Source of the DNA: Lentzea aerocolonigenes
Lineage (GTDB): Bacteria; Actinomycetota; Actinomycetes; Mycobacteriales; Pseudonocardiaceae
Length of the DNA stretch: 58,558 nt
Reading direction: 5' to 3'
NCBI RefSeq assembly: GCF_000955955.1
Contig: NZ_JYJG01000027.1
Location: 1 to 58,558, forward strand
Below, piece after piece: positions 23,988-32,314 of this stretch. The position numbers and the translations under genes were made by a program. Every line of letters begins with the position of its first letter. Position 1 is the first letter of the stretch. The notes beneath the pieces were generated by a model, which had not been told where the DNA came from, did not search any database, and worked only from the letters and a program-made list of their open reading frames with translations.

Positions 23988-25067
23988 ATGGCCTCGATCC
24001 TGTTCACGCGCGGAGCGCCCTCTCTCGACATCATCGACCAGGAAGGCCTGCGCGACGCAGCGCAGAAAGCCTTCACGGACGACCCGGGCGGCACCTTCGC
24101 GTACGGCACGAGCGTCGGCTACGTGCCGCTGCGCAGCTGGCTCGCCGAGCAGCACGGTGTCGAGCCGGAGCAGGTGCTCGTCACCAACGGCTCGATGCAG
24201 GCCGACGCGTTCCTGTTCGAACTGCTCGTCCAGGCGGGCGACGACGTGGTGGTCGAGGCGCCGACCTACGACCGCACGCTGCTGAACCTGCGTCAGCGCG
24301 GCGCCAACATCCACGCCATCGAGCTGGAGACCGACGGCATCAACGTCGACGCGCTCGAGAAGCTGCTGGAGAGCGGTGTGCGTCCGAAGCTCGCGCACAT
24401 CATCCCGAACTTCCACAACCCGGCCGGCTACACGCTGTCCGAGGCGAAGCGCGCGCGACTGCTGGAGCTGTCGGCCGAGTACGACTTCGTGCTGTTCGAG
24501 GACGACCCGTACGTCAAGGTGCGGTTCGAGGGCGAGCCGCTGCCGACGATGCTGTCGCAGGACAAGAACGAGAAGGTCGTCTACGCGTCGTCGTTCTCGA
24601 AGACCATGGCGCCCGGCATCCGCTGCGGTTACCTGGTGGGTCCGAAGGCCGTCATCAAGAAGGTCCAGGACATCGCGACCACCACGTACATCTCGCCGAA
24701 CATGGTGGCGCAGTCGATCGTGAACTCGTACTGCCGCTCCGGCCGTCTCGACGAGTCGGTCGTGAACGTCCGCACCGCCCTGCGCGCCCGCCGCGACGCC
24801 CTCGTGGCCGCGCTCGAGCGCGAGCTCCCGGAGGCCGTCTTCACCGCGCCGCAGGGTGGCTACTTCATGTGGGTCGAGCTGCCGGGCGTGTCGATCGAGA
24901 AGCTGGTCCCGGTCGCCAAGGAACACGGCGTCGAGTTCGTGAAGGGCTCCGACTTCCTGCTGGAGGGCGGCGACAACGAGATGCGCCTCGCGTTCTCGGG
25001 CGTCACGCCGGATCAGATCGACGAGGGCATCACCCGCCTCGCCGCGGCGGTCCGCTCGCTTTCCTGA
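23988..25067 (+). CDS. PLP-dependent aminotransferase, class I/II
   Basis: 359 residues from ATG 23988. Fold type I: FAYGTSVGYVPLR at the N-terminus, NFHNPAGYT and FEDDPYVKVRF, then the PLP lysine in SSFSKTMAPGIRCGYLVGP and the carboxylate-binding Arg in EMRLAFSG. It resembles the LysN/2-aminoadipate and aromatic aminotransferase subgroup but lacks the GntR HTH of MocR proteins. It could supply the last transamination of methionine salvage (2-keto-4-methylthiobutyrate), though it lies outside the mtn operon. Its 3' end overlaps the convergent glycosyltransferase by 38 nt. Confidence 0.9.
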   Translation: MASILFTRGAPSLDIIDQEGLRDAAQKAFTDDPGGTFAYGTSVGYVPLRSWLAEQHGVEPEQVLVTNGSMQADAFLFELLVQAGDDVVVEAPTYDRTLLNLRQRGANIHAIELETDGINVDALEKLLESGVRPKLAHIIPNFHNPAGYTLSEAKRARLLELSAEYDFVLFEDDPYVKVRFEGEPLPTMLSQDKNEKVVYASSFSKTMAPGIRCGYLVGPKAVIKKVQDIATTTYISPNMVAQSIVNSYCRSGRLDESVVNVRTALRARRDALVAALERELPEAVFTAPQGGYFMWVELPGVSIEKLVPVAKEHGVEFVKGSDFLLEGGDNEMRLAFSGVTPDQIDEGITRLAAAVRSLS

Positions 25068-25857
25068 TCTGCGTTTCCAGGTGCTCCGGCAGCTCGTGTC
25101 GCTGCCGGAGCGCCGCGCGCAACCGGGGCAGGGCCGCCCGAAAGGCCCTCGGGTCCTTCAGCGACGCCGCCAGCGCCGAGCGCACCGGTCGTCGCATCCA
25201 CGAGGCCAGCACCGCGTTGCGCCGCTCGACGAGATCGCCGCCGGGCGCTCGTTCCGCGGCCGGATGATGGTGCGCCACCACGTCCTCGACGTAGCAGAGC
25301 GCCCATCCAGCCGCCGCGAGATCCCACGACAGCAACGACTCCTCGCCGCGGAAGAACAGCACCGGGCTGAAGCCGCCCACTTCCAGGTACGCCTGCCGCC
25401 GCACGATCGCCGAGCAGGCGATGAACCCGAGCACCGCCGGCCCCGCGACGCCGTTGCCCAACGGGCTGTCGCGCAGCAATGGCGTGATGGGATCCGGTTT
25501 CTCCGAGGGCCCCACGAGTGTGCGCGCGGCGATCACCGCGAGGTCCGGGTGCTCGTCGAAGATCGGCTCGGCCCGCTCCAGCGCGTCGGGCGCCCACCAC
25601 GAGTCGTCGTCCGCGAAGGCCACGAACGGTGTCCGCGCCGCCCGCACGCCGAGGTTGCGCCCTGCCGCGCCGAGGTTCACCGCCGACTCCAGCGTCAGGA
25701 CCTGCGGAAACCGTTGCCGCACAAGAGCAACGCTGTCGTCGTCGGAGGCGTTGTCGACGACGATGACCGGCACCGCGAGCTCGCTGAGGTGGGCGAGCGT
25801 CCGCAGCAGGCTGGCCGAGCGGTTCCGCGTGGCGATGACGACGGTGGTGCGAGCCAT
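25030..25857 (-). CDS. Family 2 glycosyltransferase
   Basis: 275 residues, GT-A fold. The start ATG 25857 gives the canonical TTVVIATRNRSASLLRTL; VVDNASDDDS, the metal-binding FADDDSWW and the RGEESLLSWDLAAAG acceptor segment are in order. There is no membrane segment, so it acts at the cytoplasmic face of the membrane or on a soluble acceptor. No polysaccharide genes surround it; donor and acceptor are unknown. Confidence 0.88.
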   Translation of the reverse strand: MARTTVVIATRNRSASLLRTLAHLSELAVPVIVVDNASDDDSVALVRQRFPQVLTLESAVNLGAAGRNLGVRAARTPFVAFADDDSWWAPDALERAEPIFDEHPDLAVIAARTLVGPSEKPDPITPLLRDSPLGNGVAGPAVLGFIACSAIVRRQAYLEVGGFSPVLFFRGEESLLSWDLAAAGWALCYVEDVVAHHHPAAERAPGGDLVERRNAVLASWMRRPVRSALAASLKDPRAFRAALPRLRAALRQRHELPEHLETQIRKASGPPRRGG

Positions 25858-26088
25858 GCCAGTCAGCTACCCCGCAGCGCGCCCTCCACACTTGTCAGCA
25901 GATGCCACAAAGTCTGCCCGTTGCTGACAGTAAATTTGCGCACCCGCACCTGGGATCTCGACGCGGGGCCGCTCGGATCGTCACACTGCTCAGGTCACCG
26001 CTGGCCCGTACCGATCCACTCCGCACGAGTGGGGCGCCGAACGGGAACAAATCGTGCACAAAGCCGCCCACGGAGCGTTGAACCCGTC

Positions 26089-27429
26089 ATGACGACCTTG
26101 GACCTGCCCGGCCTGCTCACCGACCCGGCCACCCTGGAGAACCTGAGCCACGACGAAGCCGAGTGGGCTCCGGCGGGCACACCGGCCGCCGCGTTCCGCC
26201 CGCAGTCCACTGAGGACGTTCAGGACGCCGTCAAAGCCTGCGCTGCCAATGGCGTCCCGATCGTGCCACGCGGCGCGGGCACCGGCCTCTCCGGCGGCGC
26301 CAACGCCACCGACGGTTGTCTGGTCCTCGACCTGAGCCGGATGAACCGGATCATCGAGATCGACGCCGAGAACCTCCTCGCCGTCGTGCAGCCGGGTGTG
26401 GTGAACGACGACCTCAAGAAAGCCGTTGCGGCACAAGGGCTCTGGTACCCACCGGACCCGGCCAGCTCGCCGTGGTCGACGATCGGCGGCAACGTCGCCA
26501 CCAACGCGGGCGGCCTGTGCTGCCTCAAGTACGGCGTCACCCGCGACTACGTGCTCGGCCTGGAGGTCGTGATGGGCGGCCCGGTCTCCTACGGCACCGC
26601 GGTGAAACTCGGCAGGCGCACCAACAAGGGCGTCGCGGGCTACGACCTCACCAGCCTGCTCGTCGGCTCCGAGGGCACGCTCGGCGTCGTCACCGAGATC
26701 ACCCTGCGCCTGCGCCCGGCCCCACGCCCGCCGGCCACCGTCGTGGGCGCCTTCGCCAGCCTGGTCGACGCAGGTCAGGCCGTCGCCCTGAGCACGCGCC
26801 GGGGCCTGCAACCAGCGGCTCTGGAGCTGATCGACCGAGCGTGCCTGCAAGCCGTCGAGGACTGGAAGCACCTCGGCATCGAGCCTGACACCGAGGCGAT
26901 GCTGCTGGCCCGCGCCGAGACACCGGAAGACGCCGACGGCCTGGTAGCGGCCTTCACCGACGCGGGCGCCGCGTGGACCGAACGCTCCACCGACTCGGCC
27001 GAGGCAGAGGCCCTCTTCGCAGCACGCCGCCTCACCTACCCGGCCCTCGAACGCCTCGGCCCGCTGCTCACCGAAGACGTCTGCGTGCCACGGTCGGCGA
27101 TCCCCGTGATGCTCGCCCGCATCGAGGAGATCGGCACCCGCCACGGCGTCCAGATCGCCACCATCGCGCACGCCGGCGACGGCAACCTGCACCCGTTGCT
27201 GATCACCCCGCCCGGCGACGACAACGCCCGCATCGCCGCCCAGGCAGCGTTCGAGGACATCATCACCGAGGCGCTCGCCCTGGGCGGCACCGTCACCGGC
27301 GAGCACGGCGTGGGCCTGCTCAAGCGCGACGGCATGATCCGCGAACTCGGCCCGGACGTCTGCTCTCTCCAGCAGTCCGTCAAGCACACGCTCGACCCGC
27401 TGAACCTCTTCAACCCCGGCAAGGCGTGA
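26089..27429 (+). CDS. FAD-linked oxidase (GlcD / D-lactate dehydrogenase type)
   Basis: 446 residues from ATG 26089. PCMH-type FAD-binding domain with PRGAGTGLSGGANATDG and GGNVATNAGG, followed by a FAD-oxidase C-terminal domain carrying HAGDGNLHP and the final GEHGVGLLKR...DPLNLFNPGK signature. Family members oxidise glycolate, D-lactate or D-2-hydroxy acids. No GlcE/GlcF partner is encoded here, so it is more likely a stand-alone 2-hydroxyacid dehydrogenase. GTCAGCA/TGCTGAC arms lie at 25894 and 25922 in its upstream region. Confidence 0.92.
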   Translation: MTTLDLPGLLTDPATLENLSHDEAEWAPAGTPAAAFRPQSTEDVQDAVKACAANGVPIVPRGAGTGLSGGANATDGCLVLDLSRMNRIIEIDAENLLAVVQPGVVNDDLKKAVAAQGLWYPPDPASSPWSTIGGNVATNAGGLCCLKYGVTRDYVLGLEVVMGGPVSYGTAVKLGRRTNKGVAGYDLTSLLVGSEGTLGVVTEITLRLRPAPRPPATVVGAFASLVDAGQAVALSTRRGLQPAALELIDRACLQAVEDWKHLGIEPDTEAMLLARAETPEDADGLVAAFTDAGAAWTERSTDSAEAEALFAARRLTYPALERLGPLLTEDVCVPRSAIPVMLARIEEIGTRHGVQIATIAHAGDGNLHPLLITPPGDDNARIAAQAAFEDIITEALALGGTVTGEHGVGLLKRDGMIRELGPDVCSLQQSVKHTLDPLNLFNPGKA

Positions 27430-27437
27430 AGTGATCG

Positions 27438-27454
27438 AGCGTCTCCTCGACGCT
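27438..27454 (+). terminator. Short hairpin after the FAD-linked oxidase gene
   Basis: AGCGTC-TCCTC-GACGCT, 6-bp stem, 9 nt after the stop; modest strength. Confidence 0.45.
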
Positions 27455-27500
27455 GACACTTGGTGAACGCCTGAGCTCGGAGTCTGACGCACCACATCTC

Positions 27501-27537
27501 TTGGACCTGAGCGCGCCCGCGAGTTACTGTGTACACA
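27501..27537 (+). promoter_or_regulatory. Leaderless promoter with overlapping operator for the MarR-type gene
   Basis: TTGGAC (-35), 18-bp spacer and TACTGT (-10, 27525-27530) place the transcription start at or within two bases of ATG 27539, so the mRNA would be leaderless. The perfect palindrome TGTGTACACA (27528-27537) overlaps the -10 and start, an ideal autorepression site. Confidence 0.55.
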
Positions 27538-27538
27538 A

Positions 27539-27988
27539 ATGATTAGTACACCAAGTATCCCCGAGAACCCGCTCGAACTGGAGCGCCAGGTGTGCTTCGC
27601 CCTCGCCGTGGCATCCCGCACGGTGATCGCGGTGTACCGGCCGATCCTCGAGCCGCTGAACCTCACCCACCCCCAGTACCTGGTCATGCTGGCCCTCTGG
27701 GAGCGGTCGCCGCGCACGGTCAAGGACCTCAGCAACGTCCTGCAGCTCGATCCCGGCACGCTCAGCCCGCTCCTCAAACGGCTGGAAGCGATCGGCTACG
27801 TCCAACGGCAGCGGGACAAGGCCGACGAGCGCGCGTTGGCGCTGACCCTGACGGAACAGGGCCAGGAACTGAGAAAAGAAGCGCTGAAGATCCCCTTCAA
27901 GGTCGTCGAGCAGCTCGACATGACGTTCGAGGAGCTCGCCCAGCTGAACGAGGTGCTGCACAAAGTGATCGCCAAGGCCACGCGATGA
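27539..27988 (+). CDS. OhrR-like MarR-family redox regulator
   Basis: 149 residues. The N-terminus LERQVCFALAVASR carries the reactive-cysteine motif of OhrR (Cys19), and the winged helix (TVKDLSNVLQLDPGTLSPLLKRLEAIGYVQRQRDKADERALALTLTEQG) is the MarR domain. OhrR proteins derepress a peroxide-scavenging ohr gene when this Cys is oxidised. No ohr gene is present here; instead two small membrane protein genes follow with an ATGA overlap. No Shine-Dalgarno precedes the ATG, consistent with a leaderless transcript. Confidence 0.9.
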   Translation: MISTPSIPENPLELERQVCFALAVASRTVIAVYRPILEPLNLTHPQYLVMLALWERSPRTVKDLSNVLQLDPGTLSPLLKRLEAIGYVQRQRDKADERALALTLTEQGQELRKEALKIPFKVVEQLDMTFEELAQLNEVLHKVIAKATR

Positions 27989-28380
27989 ACCCCGCGCTGA
28001 AGCTCTGGTACTACGCGGGCGGCCGGCTCCCGCGGAAACACCGCCAGTTCGTCTTCGACGACGTGACCGGTCCGAAGTGGCTGGTGCGCTTCACGATCCG
28101 CAGTCTCGTGCAGGTCACGCCGCTGGTCACGATCATCACCTGCGCGCTCGTGTTCGGGCTCGGCTCGCCGTGGCCGCTGGCAATCGCGTGCGGTGCGCTC
28201 GGTTTCGTTGTAGGACTGTACTTCGCGTTGTCCTACGCGCCCGAAAGCGTGGATTACCGGCTCACCAAGTACGGGTACCCACGGGGGTCGGCGACTGATG
28301 GGCGCCGGGAGCGAAACGCCGCGCAGGACCGCGAACGACAAGCGCAGTACGACGCGGTCTGGCGGCGATCCGAAGGGTAG
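27985..28380 (+). CDS. DUF5313-like membrane protein
   Basis: 131 residues, ATG overlapping the regulator's TGA. N-terminal LWYYAGGRLPRKHRQFVFDDVTGPKWLVR resembles the actinobacterial DUF5313 family, followed by two membrane helices (VTIITCALVFGL, LAIACGALGFVVGLYFALSY) and an Arg-rich cytoplasmic tail. Function unknown. Translational coupling to the OhrR-like gene suggests it is part of the same redox-responsive unit. Confidence 0.78.
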   Translation: MNPALKLWYYAGGRLPRKHRQFVFDDVTGPKWLVRFTIRSLVQVTPLVTIITCALVFGLGSPWPLAIACGALGFVVGLYFALSYAPESVDYRLTKYGYPRGSATDGRRERNAAQDRERQAQYDAVWRRSEG

Positions 28381-28385
28381 AAACG

Positions 28386-28715
28386 ATGGCCTTGTTGAGC
28401 AATGAGCTGGAGTTCACGAGGCCGCAGATCCTCACACTCAGCGCTGGGCTGCTGCAGCTCGGGTTCGGGTGGTTCGACGTGTTCGGGTTGGACCCGAACT
28501 ATCACGTGATCCAGCTCGGGGTCGGCGCGCTGGGCGTGGCCTGCGCGTGGCGGCACGACGTCGCTCGCATGTACGGCGTGCTCCTGCTGATTTCGTTCGG
28601 GATGCTGGCGTTCTCGCTCAACGACGTGACCACCGAGAGTTTTCTCGAGGTTCGCACGGCTCTGATCGGACTCGTCATCACGCTGGCCAGGCCGGGGAAG
28701 GCAAGTCCGAAGTAG
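28386..28715 (+). CDS. Small membrane protein of three or four helices
   Basis: 109 residues from ATG 28386, 5 nt after the previous stop. Three hydrophobic segments are clear (LSAGLLQLGFGWFDVFGL, VIQLGVGALGVACAW, VLLLISFGMLAFSL), with a weaker fourth (ALIGLVITLA). NYHVIQLGVGALGVACAW...ARMYG faintly recalls DUF4383-type proteins. Its 3' end overlaps convergent surE by 38 nt. Function unknown. Confidence 0.7.
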   Translation: MALLSNELEFTRPQILTLSAGLLQLGFGWFDVFGLDPNYHVIQLGVGALGVACAWRHDVARMYGVLLLISFGMLAFSLNDVTTESFLEVRTALIGLVITLARPGKASPK

Positions 28716-29424
28716 GCAGAGCGCCGACGGAGTGCAGCGCGGTCAGGGCCGCGTGACCGGAGGCCAGCCAGGCGACTTCGGTGCCCGGCACCGGCTCCAG
28801 GTCGGTCAGGCCGCCGCGCAGCCGAACCGAGTCGCCGTCCGCCTCCACCCGCACCTGGTACGGGCTGACGGGCGCGATCGACGCCCATTCGATTCCCCGC
28901 ACGGTCGGCGCGTTCGGCACGTTGAGGCTGAGCACGCTTCCCGCCGGCATCTCCACCAACGTCGGCAGCACAGCCGCGGCCACCTCAGTTGCCGTGTCCC
29001 ACAACGGTTTGGGGCCGTCCCATTCGACGTCCAGAGAGACCGCCAAAGCACTGACACCACGGACGCCGGCGGTCAGAGCGGCGCCAATGGTGCCCGAGTG
29101 CAGGATGCCGGTGCTCGTGTTCGCGCCCAGGTTCACGCCGGACAGCACCAGGTCGGGCTTGAAGCCGAAGCCGCCGAGACACGCGATGAACGAGATCAGC
29201 GACGGGTGCGCGGGCACGGCGATCGCCTCGAAGCCCTCGACCGAACGACGGTCCAGCGGGATGGGTGCACGGCCGGCAGTGGACGCGAAGCTGGTACCCG
29301 TACCGCTCGCCTCGGTGGACGGCGCGGCGACCAGCACCTCCCAGTCCACCGATGCAGCAGCACGGGCCAGCGCGTACAGCCCTGGCGAATCGATGCCGTC
29401 GTCGTTCGTGACCAGTACCCGCAC
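28678..29424 (-). CDS. surE: SurE-like 5'/3'-nucleotidase
   Basis: 248 residues from GTG 29424. The N-terminal MRVLVTNDDGIDSPGL contains the metal-binding NDDG; APSTEASGTG supplies the Ser, and DLVLSGVNLGANTSTGILHSGTIGAA is the conserved catalytic Asn/Ser segment. It hydrolyses nucleoside 5' or 3' monophosphates with a divalent metal and often contributes to stress survival. The palindrome at 29440-29460 lies directly upstream of its start. Confidence 0.92.
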   Translation of the reverse strand: MRVLVTNDDGIDSPGLYALARAAASVDWEVLVAAPSTEASGTGTSFASTAGRAPIPLDRRSVEGFEAIAVPAHPSLISFIACLGGFGFKPDLVLSGVNLGANTSTGILHSGTIGAALTAGVRGVSALAVSLDVEWDGPKPLWDTATEVAAAVLPTLVEMPAGSVLSLNVPNAPTVRGIEWASIAPVSPYQVRVEADGDSVRLRGGLTDLEPVPGTEVAWLASGHAALTALHSVGALPTSDLPSPAWPA

Positions 29425-29439
29425 GCGCCCGCCCTTCGT

Positions 29440-29460
29440 TGATGAAGGTTTCCTTCATCA
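29440..29460. repeat. Palindromic repeat TGATGAAGG-TTT-CCTTCATCA
   Basis: Perfect 9-bp arms, 3-nt loop, 16 nt upstream of the surE start. Same family as 7-25 and 58522-58540, sharing the core ATGAAGGTTYCCTTCAT. Confidence 0.7.
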
Positions 29461-29465
29461 CTCAA

Positions 29466-29493
29466 TCAGCAGACGCCGTCGTCACGCCAGACG
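29466..29493 (-). repeat. 28-bp copy of the chitobiase 3' end
   Basis: Identical to 29707-29734, the last codons of the chitobiase (RLAWRDDGVC-like end, read here as VWRDDGVC then stop). Both copies are preceded by an ATCACTCA stretch, so a unit of about 241 bp containing the small acidic gene has been tandemly duplicated or inserted at the gene's 3' end. Confidence 0.75.
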
Positions 29494-29497
29494 CGGA

Positions 29498-29683
29498 TCA
29501 GGCACCGGAGCCGCCGGTCGGGTCCTCCCCGTCCTGAGGTGCGGGCGCGCCGCCCGGCTGCATCTTCTCGTCGGCGCGCCACTCACCCGGTTGCGTCATG
29601 TCGCGGTATTCGTCGACTTCCTGAGGCGTGGGGTCGACACCCACCTCTTCGGCGAACTCTTCAGCTTCTTCTGGATCCGTCAT
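29498..29683 (-). CDS. Small acidic protein of unknown function
   Basis: 61 residues from ATG 29683. Strongly acidic: TDPEEAEEFAEEVGVDPTPQEVDEYRDM, then a Pro/Gly-rich tail. No signal peptide or membrane segment. Codon pattern fits neighbouring genes. It sits between the two 28-bp repeats, downstream of the chitobiase, and may be a recent insertion. I do not recognise the family. Confidence 0.6.
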   Translation of the reverse strand: MTDPEEAEEFAEEVGVDPTPQEVDEYRDMTQPGEWRADEKMQPGGAPAPQDGEDPTGGSGA

Positions 29684-29706
29684 GAACGAGGGATACCCGG
29701 AATCAC

Positions 29707-31434
29707 TCAGCAGACGCCGTCGTCACGCCAGACGCCCCACTGGCCGGTCGTACCGGGCTCCTCTCCCCGGGTCCACCACTTCGCGGTCCACTTGTGGCCG
29801 TTGTGCGACACCAGTTCCCCGCCGTTGTAGACCTTCGCGCGGTCCCACGCGGGCTGCGCGCAGGGGCCGGGCGGCGGGCCGCCGGTGTCCCACGGGACCT
29901 GGGCCGAGCGGTAGAAGTTGATGCCCATCGTGGTCCAGCGCGGGGCCTGGGCGCCGAGCCGCGCCTTGAACTGGTCCCAGTTGTGCGTCGACCACGGCGA
30001 CCAGGCCAGTTCGGCGATCGCGGACAGCCGCGGGAACGCCATGAACTCGAGGTCGCGCGAGGTCACCAGGGTCTCGGTCCACAGTGGAGCTTCGACGCCG
30101 CGCACCGCCGCTTCGGTCACGCCGCTCAGGTGCGTGCCGGGGTTCCACTCGTAGGCGGTCTGCACCTCGATCAGGCCGGCCCACGACAGACCGAGAGGCG
30201 TGCTGGAGTTGTACTTCATGTCCAGGTACGCCTTGTTCGCGGGCGACATGATGACCTTGTTGCCGCGCTGGACCGCCGCCTGCACCACCGCGTTGGACGT
30301 CGTGGTGCCCCAGTACTGCGGGATGGCGTTGACATCGGTCGTGGTCTTCACGAACTCGTGCCAGCCGAGCACGGTCTTGCCGTACTTCTTCACGATCGGC
30401 AAAGCGCGGTTCATGAACGCCTGGTAGTCGGCGTCGGAGGTCGCGTGCGCCTCGTCGCCGCCGATGTGGAAGTACGGGCCGGGCGTCAGAGCCGCGATCT
30501 CGCGCACCACGTCGTCGATGAACTGGTAGGTGATGTCCTTGTTGACGCACAACGAGGAGTAGCCGACCTCGATGTCCGTGCGCAGCGGCGGGGCCTGGCC
30601 GTTGCAGTTGAGCTCCGCGTACGAGGCCTGCGCGGCGTTGGTGTGGCCGGGCATGTCGATCTCCGGGATGACCGTGATCCTGCGCGCGGCCGCGTACTGC
30701 ACGATCTCGCTGTACTGCGCCTTGGTGAAGTAGCCGCCGGCGCCGCCGCCGACCTGCGTGCTGCCGCCGTACGTGGCCAGGCGCGGCCAGCTGTCGACCA
30801 CGATCCGCCAGCCCTGGTCGTCGCTCAGGTGCAGGTGGAAGTAGTTGATTTTGTACAGCGCGAGCTGGTCGACGTACCGCTTGACCGACGCGACCGGGTG
30901 GAAGTGCCGTGCCACGTCGAGCATCGCGCCGCGGTAGGAGAAGCGCGGGTAGTCGACGATCAGCGTGCCCGGCACGGTCCACGGACCGGGTTGTGTGGTC
31001 GCGCTCTCGGCATTGGCGGGCAACAGCTGCCGCAGCGTCTGCACACCCGCGAACAAGCCCTCCGACGTGTTGGCGCGCACGACCACGGCGTTGGCCGCGA
31101 CGTCGAGCTGGTAACCCTGCTGTCCCGCCGGACTGGGCGCTCCGGAAAGCAGCAGTGAGATACCGTCGGCGGGCGCGCCGGCCGCGTCCGACACCGGCAG
31201 CGCGTAACCGGTGGAGGGCCGCAGGACACCCGCCAGGAAGTCGCCGACGTCCCTCGCGGCAGGGGCGGTGTAGATCTTCGTGGCTGCCGTCAGCGTGTAC
31301 GTGACACCGGCTCTGGCCTGCACCGACACCGGTACGGGTACCAGACTCTGCAGTGGCTCCGCGGCTTGTGACTGCGCGCTCACGGACAGCGCTGCGGTGA
31401 CAGCGATGACCGCGACGAGAACGCGAGTTCTCAC
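29707..31434 (-). CDS. Secreted beta-N-acetylhexosaminidase (GH20) with chitin-binding tail
   Basis: 575 residues from GTG 31434, with GGAGGAG just upstream. Signal peptide to SAQSQA; a GH20b domain (about 30-150) precedes the barrel. The catalytic Asp-Glu pair is in YFHIGGDEAH; substrate motifs RGAMLDVARHFHPV and HLHLSDDQGWRI are intact. The C-terminal 45 residues (YNGGELVSHNGHKWTAKWW..., ending WGVWRDDGVC) form a CBM5/12-type chitin-binding module. It releases GlcNAc from chito-oligosaccharides. A dre-like operator 71 nt upstream suggests DasR control. Confidence 0.93.
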   Translation of the reverse strand: MRTRVLVAVIAVTAALSVSAQSQAAEPLQSLVPVPVSVQARAGVTYTLTAATKIYTAPAARDVGDFLAGVLRPSTGYALPVSDAAGAPADGISLLLSGAPSPAGQQGYQLDVAANAVVVRANTSEGLFAGVQTLRQLLPANAESATTQPGPWTVPGTLIVDYPRFSYRGAMLDVARHFHPVASVKRYVDQLALYKINYFHLHLSDDQGWRIVVDSWPRLATYGGSTQVGGGAGGYFTKAQYSEIVQYAAARRITVIPEIDMPGHTNAAQASYAELNCNGQAPPLRTDIEVGYSSLCVNKDITYQFIDDVVREIAALTPGPYFHIGGDEAHATSDADYQAFMNRALPIVKKYGKTVLGWHEFVKTTTDVNAIPQYWGTTTSNAVVQAAVQRGNKVIMSPANKAYLDMKYNSSTPLGLSWAGLIEVQTAYEWNPGTHLSGVTEAAVRGVEAPLWTETLVTSRDLEFMAFPRLSAIAELAWSPWSTHNWDQFKARLGAQAPRWTTMGINFYRSAQVPWDTGGPPPGPCAQPAWDRAKVYNGGELVSHNGHKWTAKWWTRGEEPGTTGQWGVWRDDGVC

Positions 31435-31504
31435 GACTCCTCCTCACGAGTCGGGGGGCGGCGACCCTGAGCTCAGCCTGGGCGTGAATCCCTTTTGTCG
31501 TCAA

Positions 31505-31516
31505 TGGTCTGAGCCA
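31505..31516. promoter_or_regulatory. dre-like operator upstream of the chitobiase
   Basis: TGGTCTGAGCCA matches 10 of 12 positions of the known DasR consensus TGGTCTAGACCA, 71 nt upstream of the GTG start. DasR controls chitinase and chitobiase genes in Streptomyces; transfer to this genus is inference. Confidence 0.5.
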
Positions 31517-31546
31517 ATTTCAGGACAACTCCGATGTCTCTTGGAG

Positions 31547-32314
31547 TCAGCGACTGGGCAGGAACGCGGCTTTCCGCGAGGCGCGCCGCAACGTCCGCAA
31601 CAGCACGGGACCCGTCACCACCACCAGCACGGCGGTGGTGACGGCCCGTCCGAGGTCCCAGCCGAGCGAGGTCGCGAGCGTGAAAGCCACCAGCCGCACC
31701 AGGTTCGCGCCCGCAGACGCGTTCGGGTCGAAGCTCACCGACGTGCCCTCGCCGACCGCGAACGGCCAGAACGACAGGTTCAGCAGAAAGCCGTAGACCA
31801 CCGAGCTGGCCACGCCGTACCCGGCCAGCAACGCGATCTCGGCTTTCCCGCGCCATTGGGGGAGCAGTCCGGCGCCCAACGCCACCCAAGCCGCCCCGAG
31901 CATCTGGTACGGCAGCCACGGTCCGACACCGCCGGTCAGCAACGCCGACGCGAACAACGTCGTGTTGCCCAGCACGAACCCGAACCCCGGCCCGAACACC
32001 CTCCCGCCCAGCACCATCAGGAAGAAGATCGTCTCGATGCCGGCGGTGCCCGCGCCCAACGGCCGGATCGCCGCCCCGAGCGCGGACAACACCCCGAGCA
32101 TCGCGATCGCCTTGGAGTCCATGCCCTTGTCGCTCAGCTCCGCCAGCACAACGGCGAGCACGAGCGGCAACAGCAGCGCGAACGTCCACGGCGCGTCGCC
32201 GCCGTGCGCGATGTCGCTGGACGGTGCGACGAACAGCGGCCAGGTGAACGCCGCCAGCCCGATCACCCCGGACACCGCCAGCGCTGCCGCCGACCTGCGC
32301 CGAATCGCGATCAC
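31547..32314 (-). CDS. ECF transporter substrate-binding S component (probable cobalamin)
   Basis: 255 residues from GTG 32314, overlapping the ATPase stop by 4 nt (GTGA). About six membrane helices; features such as RPLGAGTAGIETIFFLMVLGGRVFGPGFGFVLGN recall the S-component fold of ECF importers. It is the last gene of the operon whose leader is a cobalamin riboswitch, so cobalamin is the best substrate guess, in the manner of CbrT. Direct similarity to CbrT cannot be judged here. Confidence 0.82.
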   Translation of the reverse strand: MIAIRRRSAAALAVSGVIGLAAFTWPLFVAPSSDIAHGGDAPWTFALLLPLVLAVVLAELSDKGMDSKAIAMLGVLSALGAAIRPLGAGTAGIETIFFLMVLGGRVFGPGFGFVLGNTTLFASALLTGGVGPWLPYQMLGAAWVALGAGLLPQWRGKAEIALLAGYGVASSVVYGFLLNLSFWPFAVGEGTSVSFDPNASAGANLVRLVAFTLATSLGWDLGRAVTTAVLVVVTGPVLLRTLRRASRKAAFLPSR

